From assembly GCA_001695595.3 (NCBI GenBank), contig MBPM02000035.1:310001-374000 (forward strand): a DNA stretch of 64,000 bases, given 5' to 3'. A model generated the notes under the pieces. It had not been told where the DNA came from. It did no database searches and saw nothing but the letters and a program-made list of their open reading frames with translations. The translations under genes and the position numbers were made by a program. Source of the DNA: Plasmopara viticola (Eukaryota > Oomycota > Peronosporomycetes > Peronosporales > Peronosporaceae). This document shows, piece by piece, positions 1-10,489 of this stretch (its first letter is position 1; every line of letters starts with the position of its first letter).

Positions 1-893
1 TAATCTTGTCATTTTGTCATCACAGCGCGACAAGATCAAGAAGAAGAGCGAGATGTTTAATTGTGCGTTGTTCAAGTATATATCGTACTGGATCCTATAC
101 ATTTTTCAGACAAGCTGTCGCATTGCACAACCGTTCAGCCTCAAAATTATACGCTTAAAGAGCATTGCTTGCAGTGCATTGTAAGTCAGCTGAAGCCGGG
201 CCCTCCATAATACTTGACTAATTATGTATCAGGGGTTATCTGCTAAGATTAACGCTTTGTAAGTGAATTCGGGATGCTTGAGCTAATATGTGTATCAAAC
301 TTGCACAGGTGGTCACCACCGAGTAAAAGTATGCGATATATATCCAAGCCACGTTCAACACTCTAGATATGGTATAAGAGAAAACTTTGCGGGTTCATAG
401 ACGTTGTTTGTCAGCGGTATACTAGCTACTGTGTTACTGGCTCAGCACTACTTTTACATCGTGAAGTTTGTAACTATAGTAACAGATGTCATAACGTATG
501 ATTTAAGAATCCGCTGCAACTTCAGTGAACACCTGTCCATGCGAGCGCACTTTCTACTTTCAAGCCTAAAGCAAAGACGTGTGGTACACGGGGGCGCAAT
601 GGCTTCAGCAAATCTTGTAATGTACTGCAAACAATGCTCTCCAAGCGTATAATTTTGATGCTGAAGGGTTATCGACTGTGTTACTTACTTTCTGGTCGAT
701 GCATATTACATTACAAAGCAAACGAAACACAGCATGATTGTGTTCAACCTTTTCCATTGTAATGCGACCGCCTGTCCGAAAATGGATAGGCACCAGTACG
801 ATATATAATAGAACAATGCACAATTAAAGATCTCGCTCTTCTTCTTGATCTTGTCGCGATGTGATGTCAATATGACAAGATCAATGAGAAGAA
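1..893. repeat. ~890 bp unit with inverted ends (possible non-autonomous DNA element)
   Basis: Bases 1 to ~150 recur in reverse complement at ~745-893. The shared stretch holds a hairpin repeat core, a GCGACAAGATCAAGAAG-type arm, a TCGTACTGG block and a GTCGCATT block, so the unit resembles a MITE with ~150 bp terminal inverted repeats. The interior (280-745) recurs as a direct, diverged copy at 60,490-60,980. The left copy may run past the window edge, so the true terminus and any target duplication cannot be read. I see no transposase. The small open frames at 404-652 and 605-823 have no recognisable product. Confidence 0.5.
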
Positions 894-1040
894 AGGCTAT
901 GTGAATGCCTATCTACCTGTCCAGAAAGTCGGAAATTGACCGATGATGCTGTACATATAAGTCAATGCTTCAGAATTTGCGGTATTCAGATCAATAAACA
1001 GTCCAAAATTCTGTAAATTATTTTATGTACTACGGAGAGG
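280..1040 (+). repeat. Repeat R6, copy 1
   Basis: This stretch matches 60,490-61,330 in direct orientation with many substitutions. Shared landmarks include the run ending TTCATAGACG/TTCATAAACT, the CCTAAAGCA-GACGTGTGGT block and TTATGTACTACGG-GAGGCTGTA near the end. No gene is recognised in either copy. With R5 it shows that the left end of the window is an old duplicate of material now at 54-61 kb. Confidence 0.6.
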
Positions 1041-1129
1041 CTGTAATTATAAATTCATATGGATACCAGAAAAGGGGTGTTGCTCCTAAAAGACTGCCAG
1101 CCTTCCCTTTTGTGCAAAAATAGCGGTAT

Positions 1130-1560
1130 ATTTTCTCTAACAATTTTGCAGAAGATATCTGATCGTTTTCTCACGCGTGTCTCCGGCGGTCCTATGAATT
1201 AAATCAATGATTGCAAGCCTTCAAGCGAGCTCGCAAGCAATGGCTGTGCGGTTACTTTGTCATCACCACATAATAATTTTAACATGTTCACTGTTACTAC
1301 CTTTTATTCATTGTACAGATTAATTCATCTTATCTCTAAGAGTCGCTACTCACTTGTGCAGTAATGCACACCGATCAAGTTGTTGTCTGCCTTAACATGG
1401 ACTTTCGCTGAGAATATAAGCTGAAAGTCGCTTCTATCTGATGAGGTTGATATGGTCATGTCTTATTGCTTAGCGTGATGCTCTTGACAAAGTAGCCTTT
1501 TTGCTTTGCACGTTGAATTTGATAAAATACAGAGTAAATAGTTACATAATTTAGAGTCAT
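1130..1560 (+). repeat. Repeat R5, copy 1, containing a GIP 3'-end relic
   Basis: This matches 54,210-54,770 in direct orientation (shared CAAGCAATGGCT, GTTGTTGTCTGCCT, TCTTATTGCTTA and ATGCTCTTG blocks). At ~1,160-1,225 it holds a degraded GIP C-terminus: a VFSRVS-like peptide, then stops, then the GCAAGC-GAGCTCGCAAGCAATGG 3' flank also seen after intact GIPs. The rest resembles GIP downstream flank. Confidence 0.6.
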
Positions 1561-1749
1561 GGACCTTAAAGCGTTCGTTTCAATAAAAGCAGTAGATCAC
1601 GATCCTTCATTGACTATGAATAGTCCTGATTATGATTCAAGCTGCCGTCCTCAATTATTGTCAATTCTGACGCAGCATGCCCCGACTGTCAAGAAAATTG
1701 AGCACGAGAGTACTGTGGTCTTATATCTGCTGATTAAATAAAGTAGAGT

Positions 1750-2317
1750 TAGCGAATGGATCGTGCCCTTGCAACATAATTCAAATATCTAGAAAGCCAC
1801 AAAACAAAGATCAGCAAAGGTTTATTTTTGTCGCTCGTCCATCACTACATGCCTGGGCCGACAGTGTAAGTTTACACATGATTTGAGTGCTTCTTCATCT
1901 TGTACCACGATCGTGGTACGAGAGAAGAACGTTAGATCAATGCTCAATAGCGCCTTGTGTGCCTTCATCTTGACGAACGAATTCAGATTTGAAGCGATTT
2001 AAACACATATTTCTATATGTGATATCATATAAAAGAAATATCGCACGTCTTCAAGCCAGTACCAGAGAGGAGTCCCGAAAAAAAATATGTTTTTATCAGG
2101 CAACAAATACCCCATTTAATAATCTCGTCATTTTAAGCATAAAGGTGATCGCACATGAAAGTTTGAGTTTCCCATCATCAGCACTAAAGTTGAGCACAGT
2201 TTCGACACTACTGGCCTCATGATAAAGCATTGTTGTGGATCAATCTTTGCAAAGTTTGCAAATATCGTCACACTACACCTGGACTATCAAGGGTTTCCCG
2301 ATAATCGCGCGGTTTTT
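1750..2317. other. Unassigned stretch
   Basis: No gene is recognised. It holds one short open frame (1,989-2,222, plus) without family features and a perfect 18-bp palindrome at 1,902-1,919. Confidence 0.5.
1902..1919. other. Perfect 18-bp palindrome
   Basis: GTACCACGATCGTGGTAC is self-complementary over 18 bases and is flanked by loosely complementary CTTC/GAAG runs. It could be a dimeric protein-binding site or a cruciform seed. No adjacent gene supports a specific role. Confidence 0.6.
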
Positions 2318-2574
2318 CTAAAAACTTGATCATCGCGGTGCAAAATGGAAAGTAAATTCGCACGAACAAAGCAAACTCCCTGCTCTAATTCACTCGTTGC
2401 TATGTGTTCTTCGGTCTCGACGTTTTAGAAACACAATCCCCACCACTAGGCTTGCTCTCATCACAACGTGCTCTTAGCGTGTTGTCGTTGCCGTGCACTT
2501 TCTAGAATGTGACCAACACTCTTGGATGTCAAGTTGACACGTACTGTGAGTCACCCTGATTAGAGGTCGTTACT
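2318..2574 (-). repeat. Copia-1 3' LTR
   Basis: It matches 6,767-7,006 across its length: shared AACTTGATC, CACACGAACAAAGCAAAC, GGTCTCGACGTT, TTGCTCTCATC and AAGTTGACACGTACTGTG runs, with scattered substitutions and small indels. Exact ends are uncertain by a few bases and I could not fix a target duplication. Confidence 0.85.
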
Positions 2575-2651
2575 TTCCTCCTCAACCTGGCAGTTCACAA
2601 GTCCGCACGCGTCACGAAGCTCCACGAAGCGCGGCGTCGGAATGGCCTTCG

Positions 2652-3344
2652 TTAACATATTTGCCAGCTGAGACTCCGATGGCCCCTTCTCGACGTGCTA
2701 ACGGACGAAGCGAGCTCGGAGGTCGATGTGCTTGGCGCGTGGGGTAATCCGAGGTTGGTTGCCATACTAATCGCCGATTGTTTGTCCATGTAGATTGTCG
2801 ACGCACTCGACAAGTTCATACCCTTCTCTGCGAGGAGAAAACGCAGACACAGTACTATTTGATTGGTAAGTGCGAGAGCCGTGTACTCGACTTCAGCAGA
2901 CGAAAACGCGACGGTCGCTTGACGCTTGCTCTTGTAGATGATCGGACCGCCAGCCATCTTCACCATCACACCAGACGTCGAGTATCGCGTCCCCTTATCA
3001 CCGCCCCAATTCGCGTCGCGGTATGTCGCGGTACTCTTGTCCTTAGCCGTGTAGTGGATGCTGATCAAAGCAGGGGCCTTGAGGCAGCGAAGAACAAGTA
3101 CCGCAGCATTCGCAGCATTCCAATGCATCTCACGCGGGGTATCAACGTACTGATAGACGATCGAGAGCACGACGCCAATGTCAGGACGCGTGGTAATGGC
3201 GACGCACAGCATAGATCCAATTAGTTCGCGGTGCTTAATTTTGTCTGTGCATACATCGTGCTTGTCGGATGGGCTGAGATCTTGACCGACCACCGTTGGG
3301 TTGCGGACACCATGAGCAGATACTTGACCACAACGCTCGAACAA
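2652..3344 (-). pseudogene. Copia-1 RNase H and 3' reverse transcriptase fragment
   Basis: The frame reads the Copia connection and RNase H region. An ELIGSMLC...TRPDI segment corresponds to the usual SLIG-LLY-TRPDI block. YRDANWGGD replaces the canonical YSDADWAGD, and SSAEVEYTAL corresponds to the SSAEAEY motif. It is open for 230 codons and then drifts into another frame at the C-terminus, so the last motif is lost in this frame. It would have degraded the RNA strand during element replication. It is inactive as part of a broken polyprotein. Confidence 0.85.
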
Positions 3345-4135
3345 CTTAGTAATTTACGATCTAAGCGTATTTCCAATTCGAGAACGAAACGAGCATCACC
3401 GAGTGATTTGACCGTGAAGTGCGACGCTAGACCGTCACACACGAATCGCGCTTGCTCCTCTGTCGTGCAACCAACAAGCAGATAGTCCACGTAGAGCACC
3501 ACAAACACCGCGGCCGCTGAGTCATTGTCATCTAGTCGAATGAAGGGACAAGGATCGCTTATAACCGAAACTCTTGAAAACGTAGCGGATGGTTCGGTGC
3601 CACACAGCTGCAGCTTGCTTGAGTCCATAGAGGCTGCGGCGGAGTCTGCAAACCAATACCGGCGCCACATTCACTCCTTCAGAAGAATCCACAAAAACCG
3701 TTTCGTCAAGCTCGCCATTTAGAAACGCGATCTCGATGTCAAACTGGCGAACCATGAGGCGTCGAGTGCATCACAGTGCGAGAAAGACCCGGATCGTGTT
3801 CATGCTTGCTGGCGAGGATGTGTGGGTATAGTCTATGCCGCGAGTCTGCAGGAAACCTCGAGCGACCAGACGTGCCTCGTATCGCTTCACCGCTCCATTC
3901 TCGTCGTACTTCTTCGCGAACACCCACTTGCTTCCTTGAGGTAGCCGCACCATATCCCACGTGTGATTCCAAATATGCGATCGAAAGTCAGCGCGAATAG
4001 CTTTTTCCATTGTGAAGCGTCAGAGACCGCCATTACTGCAGCAGATGATGTAGGTAGCTCAGACACAGCCAAAGCAATTTCGTACTCGTCCAGGCGTGGT
4101 CGCTTGCTTTCTGGCTTTGGCTCATCGTCAATCAC
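3221..4135 (-). pseudogene. Copia-1 reverse transcriptase, frameshifted
   Basis: Three overlapping frames spell the Copia RT in order. 3,887-4,135 gives the domain start. 3,771-4,010 gives KWVFAKKYDENG and YEARLVARGF. 3,528-3,755 gives FDIEIAFLNGELDE and RSLYGLKQAA. 3,221-3,670 gives LYVDYLLVG and SLGDARFVLELEI. The catalytic YVDD box reads YVDY, which loses one of the two metal-binding aspartates. At least two frameshifts separate the segments, so no functional enzyme can be made. Confidence 0.88.
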
Positions 4136-4619
4136 GCGCCACCAAGATTCGACGGCATATCTTTATCAGTCAGCAGACGCGGTTGTTCGTACGTGATCGA
4201 CCGAGGGCGAATGGAACCACCTCTGAAAACCATGCGATTCTCTGATAAATAGACGCCGGCAACAACACCATCACCATGAGGGATTGAGATGCTGGACCAT
4301 GATGGCGGAGCCATCAATCGATCGACTTGGATGTTGTGAGTGCGGGACGATACCGCAATCAGGACGCTGGGCGAGCTGCGTCTATCAATTTCGGTAGCAG
4401 TAGCAGGACTGATGCGCTGAACAACTTGCATTTGGCTGTTACTCCCCCTGTCCAGAGCATAAGAGGAACGGGCGGGACTTGATCATCGGTAGGGGGCACT
4501 TCTCCCGTTTCCACGTCGGCGGCATCGTCGACACCCCCACTTGCACCACGGTCATTCTTATTCGCTGGTCGCGGTGGCGAAGTTAACATCACGGCATCGC
4601 GATCATCGATGCTGACCAC
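4132..4619 (-). pseudogene. Copia-1 integrase-RT linker
   Basis: Two overlapping frames (4,132-4,431 and 4,359-4,619) encode low-complexity, polar and acidic sequence typical of the variable linker between Copia integrase and reverse transcriptase. No catalytic motif is expected here. The assignment rests on position between flanking IN and RT. Confidence 0.6.
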
Positions 4620-4670
4620 CCAAGGAGAGCAACTTGAGTCATCACTGACGTTATGGAACGTGGCTGGTGG

Positions 4671-5331
4671 TCACTCATCCAGATGCACGGATCGCGAAAT
4701 CACGACGTGCTCGTTGTCGTAGTCCCATACGGGGTACGCATTCGAACCACTTGCGCATCCGAGGAAGGGGCAACGGTGAGCTCGAGGATCGAGTTTGCCT
4801 ACGTTTGGCTTGTCAACATTTACGTAGCCGCGAGCACTAAATACACGGAGGTCTTCGAGTGGCTGGCGTTTTCCGCTCAATACTTCGAGGGGGCTTTGAT
4901 CCGGTCGCGCAGTATTCGGGATACGGCTGACGATGTAAGTCGCACTTCGAAACGCTTCATCCCACTACACACGGTGTAGTGTAGCTTTGATTGGGCCATG
5001 TCAGCGAGTGTCCTGTTCAAATGCTCAGCAATCCCATTCTGCTGCGGGCTGTATGGCGCACTCGTCGGGCGAATGATCTGTTTGGACACGCAGATCTTGC
5101 AAAGCGCTTGCTCATATACTCGCCAACGTTGTCACTACGAACACACATCACTTTGCAGCCGTATTGCATCTCAACCTGAGTGAAAAATGCGTTGAAGCAA
5201 TCGGACACTTGAGACTCCCGCTTGATGAAGTAGACGAACACCACTCGGCTGAAGTCGTCCACGAAGACTACGATGTATACCGCACTACCCTTGCCTTTCG
5301 CTTTGATTGGTCCCGTCACATCCGTGTGCAC
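4671..5331 (-). pseudogene. Copia-1 integrase core, frameshifted
   Basis: The frame 5,017-5,331 begins MHTDVTGPI (first catalytic Asp) and carries FVDDFSR and RSDNVGEYMSKRF (second Asp). The frame 4,877-5,089 continues with SPQQNGIAEHLNRTL, which includes the catalytic Glu context of the DDE triad. The frame 4,671-4,880 holds the LRVFSARGYVNV segment and the FLGCASGSNAYPVWD segment of the integrase C-terminal region. Catalytic residues are therefore visible but split across three frames. Confidence 0.88.
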
Positions 5332-5335
5332 AATC

Positions 5336-5908
5336 TCAAATGGGCAACCTGTTTTTTATCTCGCTACCCGATTGGTGCGCGAACGAGCTCGTGATCATTT
5401 TTCCTTGCGCACAGCCACCGCAAATACCACCATCCGATCCGAACAAAGCTGTAAGGGGGACACCATCGCACGCGCGAGCAGCTAGCTTCAGCTTGGCATC
5501 GGACATGTGCCCCAGGCGCGTGTGGATTACTTCATAGGTTTTATCACTTGCCGCACCATCAACTGGCGTATACGTGTTTCCTTTCGTTCTGTACTTTACT
5601 TCATATGCGTACGGCTTCCCAATCCGAAGGACTCGAACAACAACACTGCCGTTGAGCGAAACGGATGCACCGATCCTGTCGAACGGCACAGCGTGATTCT
5701 TTGGCATGAGTGCAGGAACCGACAGTAGCTTTCGGTCCAATTTTGGAGCGTGAAGAACATCCGTCAACTTACCCACGCGCCTCCGGTAAAATGTACTCGC
5801 ACGGTACCCATACCCACGGCGACAACCCGCTGGCCATTTGCCACCATGATCTCGATTGGTGTTGCAAGCGGGTGGCACTCCGAAAAAACCATCACGATTT
5901 GTGGTCAT
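5336..5908 (-). pseudogene. Copia-1 protease and GAG-pre-integrase region
   Basis: The frame starts MTTNRDGFFGVPP, equivalent to the sequence just after the retropepsin DSGA-HM site. The protease active site itself straddles the gag/pol junction and is degenerate (SATWLEPA). Further on come LTDVLHAPKLDRKLLSV, typical of Copia protease, and a GAG-pre-integrase zinc-binding region with HTRLGHMSDAKL and CGGCAQGKM. The reading frame overlaps the end of gag by four bases, consistent with a frameshift mutation. Confidence 0.85.
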
Positions 5909-6753
5909 GTGCGAGCTGGCTCCAGCCAGGTGGCCGATCGTTCACCACCGGTGGTCATAACGTAAAAAATGAACTCTGAACCACCGGTGTTGCCCTTCAG
6001 CCGCGGGCAATCTTTTCTCTTGTGGCCGACTTCCTGGCCCTCATAGCATTGGCCCTTGAACTCCTCCTTTTCAACACCATGGTGCCCTTTGCGCTTATGT
6101 CCCGTAGCACCTCGTCCACGTCGACCCCCACGCCCATGGTGGTTCATTCCACCATTGCCATTCAACGTCGCCTTGAATGCTTGCTCCTTCACCTCGCGCT
6201 TCTGAATCATCTCATACTCGCGTCGAAGCATCTATTTCGCCTCCAGCAGTGTCACACGGTCGCGCGCTTCGAAGCGTCGCACCATCGCATCGTACTCACT
6301 TGACACACTACCAAGGAGGATCACCAGCTTCTCCTCTTTAGGTTGAGCGTCACCAACCGCAGCCAACTTGGCACACAATTCATCGAACTGCACCAGTTGC
6401 TCCTTGATGTTCCTACCGCTGGCCATCGCGAACTCGTAGAGTTGCTTGCGCAGCTGCACACAGTTGTGCAGACTCTGCTTCATTAAAAACGCACGCAGGA
6501 TTTGCCATTCTTCCCATGCAGATTTGGCTTCTTTCACCATCGTCTGGTACGTCGGACTCAACAGCTTTGACAACACAGCCAGCGCCTTCACATCAGCGGC
6601 TTTCAACTGGGCGGGAGCGTTTACTGCGTTTTCTGGCTTCACATCGAGATGGTCGAGGAGGTCCTTCCTGGCGAACGTCACGCGGGCGTTCCACTCCCAC
6701 AAGATGTAGATGTCGTCGCTAAGGATCTCGTTCGAGTTCGTCATTGAGCTCAT
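5905..6753 (-). pseudogene. Copia-1 gag with in-frame TAG
   Basis: The likely start is the ATG at 6,753 (MSSMTNSNEIL), just inside the 5' LTR. The DUF4219/UBN2-like gag region reads YILWEWNARVTFARKDLL and VQFDELCAKLAAVG. A TAG at 6,232-6,234 interrupts the frame (LLEAK, stop, MLRREYEM) with no frame change. The zinc knuckle follows as CYEGQEVGHKRKDC, where the second Cys of CX2CX4HX4C is Gly. The stop and the lost ligand mark it as dead. Confidence 0.85.
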
Positions 6754-6766
6754 AGCCTTTAACAAC

Positions 6767-7006
6767 TTGATCGTCGCAGTGCAAAATAAGAAGTAAATCC
6801 ACACGAACAAAGCAAACTTCCTGCTCTAACTTACTCTGTTCCTCGGTCTCGACGTTCAAAAAACACAATCCGTACCACTAGCTTGCTCTCATCGCAACGT
6901 GCTCTGAGCGTGTTGTCGTTGCCGTGCATTTTCCAGAATGTTGACCAAAACTCTTGGACGCCAAGTTGACACGTACTGTGGGACACCCGATTAGGGGTCG
7001 ATTACA
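6767..7006 (-). repeat. Copia-1 5' LTR
   Basis: Pair of the LTR at 2,318-2,574. Read on the minus strand it starts TGTAATCGACCCC and is followed within ~15 bases by the gag start codon. I did not recognise a convincing primer-binding site. Confidence 0.82.
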
Positions 7007-7010
7007 ATTT

Positions 7011-7113
7011 TCAAATAGGTAGAAAGGAAAAACCGAAGTGAATAAATTATTTTAGACCAATGAACGGAGACCATATGTAATTACTAACTGTGGCGTACTT
7101 GTGAATACTGTGA
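7011..7113 (-). repeat. Copia-2 3' LTR (short)
   Basis: It matches 11,228-11,321. Its outer edge lies within ~5 bases of the Copia-1 5' LTR, so Copia-1 probably inserted at or near the end of Copia-2 and separated it from its original flank. Confidence 0.65.
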
Positions 7114-7138
7114 CGCCGTCCGCCTGTTCAACATGCAT

Positions 7139-8154
7139 TCAGCGGTGTAGTTTTAACACTTTCACATACCGCTGATACTGTGTGTCCTTTGTTGCCGACA
7201 TGGTCTTGATTAAGGAGGCTTCACGCAGATACTTCGGCGTCTTGGTTCCAACTGCCTTCGTCAGCATATCTGCAAGCTGACTCTTCGTGTCGATAAATTC
7301 GAATTTCAACAGTCCTTCTTGCACATTCTCACAAATAAGTTGGTGCTTGATGTCCAAATGCTACGTCCTAGCATGGTATCCGGCGTTATTAGCCAACGCA
7401 ATAGCACCTTGGTTGCCTTCCCAAACCTGTGTTCCTTAAACTTGTTCGTGACCCATGTCCTTTAGCATTGCCCGTCTCCAAGATCTTCTTGTGTGCATTA
7501 ACTGAGAGCCATATACTCAGCTTCCGCTGACCTCAGCGCAACTGTCCGCTGGTTATTCGACTTGAATACCACTGGTGCGTTCGCAAGAATTACCATGATT
7601 CCCGAGACCGAGCGTCTGTCATCCGTGTTGCTGCCCCAATCTGCATCTGAGTATGCTTTAACCACAACACTACCACTTTCTCGGTAGACAATACCGATTT
7701 GACGCGTGGTCTTCAGACACCATACTACCCGAATTGCTGCGCTCCAATGTTGGAGTCCCGGATTCTCCAGAGAATGTGATATCTGTGTCACCACGTAAGC
7801 AATATCAGGCCGAGTACATGTCGTTATGTACAGCAAGCATCCAATCAAAGAGCGATAGGGCTTTGACCGCATTAACGACCGTCCGTCTTTCGCTGTTGGT
7901 GGCTGCTTTGACGACACCTTTAACCCTGATACGCATGTGTTATCAACGTTCTTGGCATCTTGTTGACCAAATCTCTTGACCACGTCGTCGATATAGCGAT
8001 TCTGTTTGATCATCAATGTTCCAGCTGACCTGTCGTGATTAATTTCCACACCCAACATAATTTCCGCCTTACCCAGCTCCTTCATCTTGGATGCATTCTT
8101 GAGTACTTCCTTTACTTGATTTAGTTCTTTGCTGATTCTTGCTGCGATAATCAT
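7139..8154 (-). pseudogene. Copia-2 RT C-terminus and RNase H
   Basis: 7,498-8,154 reads the end of the RT and RNase H without interruption: IMLGVEINHDR, KPYRSLIGCLLYI, TCTRPDIAYVV, AYSDADWGSNTDDRRS (the RNase H DADW motif is intact) and SAEAEYMALS. A disrupted stretch follows. 7,139-7,357 then carries HQLICENVQEG and DTKSQLADMLTKAV, the usual Copia C-terminal end. This is the best-preserved part of either Copia element. Confidence 0.88.
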
Positions 8155-8740
8155 GTCATCAACATGTAGTCCAACGTAAGCAATACCTTTTTTCCTTCCA
8201 TTGACATATACACATTAATTTGCCCCGCAATTCTTGAAGCCATTCCTCACGAAGACACGATGTATCACCTTGTATCAGGCCCTTGCTGCTTGCTTTAGTC
8301 CGTAAATAGCCTTGTTTAGTTGACATATGTATCCTCGAGAATTGTCGACACCGAGCGGAGCATTGTTCGTCGACAAAAGCCGTGTCGATTCATTTGATAG
8401 TCGCATTCAAAACATACTGCGAGACTTATTCGGATCGAATTTATGTTGGCATTCGGAGAATAAGTCTCGAAAAACTCGACGCCATACTTCTGCTTGAAAT
8501 CTTTCGCGACTAGTCGTGCCTTGTATCGCACGATAGCGCCATTCTGATCACGCTTCTTGGCGAATACCCAAATTGTGCGTACCTCGTGGCTTCAAAGTTC
8601 AAGTTCTATTCTCTTCATGAGAGCGAAGCTCAGCATTCATTGCTCCACGCCATTTTGCTGCATCGTCGCTTGCCATTGCCTGAGCATACATAGTCGGTGA
8701 GTCCGTATCATCGTCAATACTCACGGCGTAGCTTCCACAA
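8155..8740 (-). pseudogene. Copia-2 reverse transcriptase N-terminal half, degraded
   Basis: The frame 8,316-8,531 reads YKARLVAKDFKQKYGVEF, then TYSPNANINSIRISLAV, the conserved Copia RT entry. The following segment to 8,155 holds the LNKAIYGLKQ equivalent and the metal-binding region only in broken frames. Confidence 0.8.
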
Positions 8741-8750
8741 TTAGTCCATC

Positions 8751-9080
8751 TTAATCAACTCTAGCACGCTTCGTAGTCGATGAGCCTTCACTGCCTTCTG
8801 TCGACACCCCACCATCGGAGCCGTTTCTTAGCATTAACACCGGCTCACATCTTATTCTTGTTCGCTGCACTTCAGGCTGAAACACCAAACGATCTTCTTG
8901 TTGCACTTGGAACAGTTTATGATAGTCCGTTAACTCAAGCCTGTTTCGGACAGGGCTCTCAGAAGGCATTAGACGCTGTACAACGGCGCTTGGCGTACAG
9001 TCTGTATCATTAATTTCAATATCCACGACTGTATCGTCGACAACTCCCATGGAATCGTCCGGAATTGGCTGATGATCCAC
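8751..9080 (-). pseudogene. Copia-2 integrase-RT linker
   Basis: An acidic, polar, 109-codon frame between integrase and RT, ending in a KRARVD basic patch. Position and composition match the variable Copia linker. No catalytic motif is expected. Confidence 0.6.
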
Positions 9081-9187
9081 TTGGTGCTGAACATTGACTT
9101 CGTTATCATCCTTTATTACCTGAACAATTGAATCCGGCTTAAGCTCTTGCGTATCTTAAATGCCGCTCACCTCACGCTCATCCAACT

Positions 9188-10075
9188 TTACAAAGCGGGT
9201 CGCTTTAACCTTGGCATTCTCCAAGTCAAACACCGATAGCTCTTGACACTCTCTGCATAGCCGAGAACCATACACTTGAAACTCCTGGATTCCAGTTTGG
9301 TCCGCTTCACATCGTCAATATTAGCGTAGCCTTGCGAATCAAATACGCGCAGGTGATGCATTTGAGGCTTCATCTTGAAAGCTAGCTCGCACGGCGTGAT
9401 GTCAGGATGGACCGTATTGCTGGAGCGATTTATTAAATAAACCGCTCTTGCACACCATTCCGTCGGAACGCTCTTGTAATGTAACATGCTACGGGCTTTC
9501 TCCAGGATAGTCCTGTTCATACGCTCCGCCACTCCGTTCTGCTGAGGGCTGTATGGAACGGAGCGCTGGTGTACAATGCCGTTTTATTGGCATATTCCAG
9601 CCATTTTTTTGTTTACAACCTCGGTTCCGTTGTCGGATCGCAAACACCTTAGTCGTGCACCCCATTGGTTTTCGTATAACGCCAATTCTTGAATTTGCCA
9701 ACCACTTCACTCTTGCTCTTGATCCGAAATAACACAACATATCGTGAAGAATCATCTGCAAACGTAAGAATGAACGTGGCACCACCCTTCGAGAAAGTTC
9801 TCATTGGCCCCATGACATCTGTGTGAACACGCTATAACGCACGTGTCGTCTTTGTCATCGAACGAGACGGAAACACCGTGACCTTCTGCTTGCCCTTCAA
9901 ATACCCGGCACACAATGTTTCCACACTTAGCTTGAAAACTGGGAAACCATAAATTAATCGCTGTGTCCTGATGCTCATCCTTGCTGGGGTGCTCTATGCG
10001 GGCATGCCAAAGCTCCCACTGATTATCAGCCTTGGATTATCCAACGAGACATGCTTCTTCTTGCTTACAGTCAAG
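9188..10075 (-). pseudogene. Copia-2 integrase, degraded
   Basis: 9,188-9,532 reads AERMNRTILEKARSMLHY (catalytic Glu region), EWCARAVYLINRS, PQMHHLRVFDSQGY and KCMVLGYAES. 9,489-9,785 covers the middle of the core in a shifted frame, and the upstream part to ~10,075 keeps only traces of the zinc-binding segment. The integrase is split by at least two frameshifts. Confidence 0.82.
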
Positions 10076-10078
10076 GAA

Positions 10079-10489
10079 CTACGACTTTCCAACTTTTGTA
10101 CCCGACGCAATTGCTTGCTTCCTGTTCCAGATGACGCATGACGAACACGAAAACTCCACACTCATACAACGCTCTACCAGTTTGCCAACTGACAGCAACC
10201 TTCTGTCGAGTCCTTGAATTCTTAGAACTTCAACCATGCAAATGCCCATTCCATCCAAACCAGTCAGTTTCACCGTGCCGGCTCCTTTGACGAGCAACTT
10301 ATTCCCGTCTGCAATCGTAACTTCGATGCCAGCTTCTAGGCCCTTGTAATCAAACAAGCCCATCCTATGAGGGTTCATGTGGGAAGTTGCTCGACTGTCA
10401 ATCCGCCATCTTAATGACTCCACTTCCCCAACAGCAAACACCGTGTCGTCGCTGTTGAATCTTTTACCGGCCGAGCAGTTCCGCTTCAT
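10079..10489 (-). pseudogene. Copia-2 protease
   Basis: The frame holds WRIDSRATSHMNPHRMGLFD, the Copia retropepsin active site. The canonical DSGA reads DSRA, a Gly to Arg change beside the catalytic Asp. It continues with VTIADGNKLLVKG and LDRRLLSVGKL, typical of the family. The start overlaps the end of gag in another frame. The zinc knuckle just upstream reads CFRFDQFGHMKRNC with the second Cys replaced by Phe. Confidence 0.85.

Larger units (their letters stand above)
2318..7006 (-). mobile_element. Copia-1: degenerate Ty1/Copia LTR retrotransposon
   Basis: A full Copia gag-PR-IN-RT-RNaseH order is readable on the minus strand between two ~240-257 bp LTRs. The element is broken: an in-frame TAG in gag, several frameshifts in pol, a second zinc-knuckle Cys changed to Gly, and a reverse transcriptase motif reading YVDY instead of YVDD. 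Its 5' LTR ends four bases from the 3' LTR of Copia-2, so the two elements lie head to tail. The sequence divergence between its LTRs points to an old insertion. Confidence 0.9.

Noticed and set aside
2778..3224. Plus-strand open frames across Copia-1 (also 4,653-4,979 and 5,710-5,979)
   Set aside because: They are antisense shadows of the minus-strand polyprotein and show no domain.
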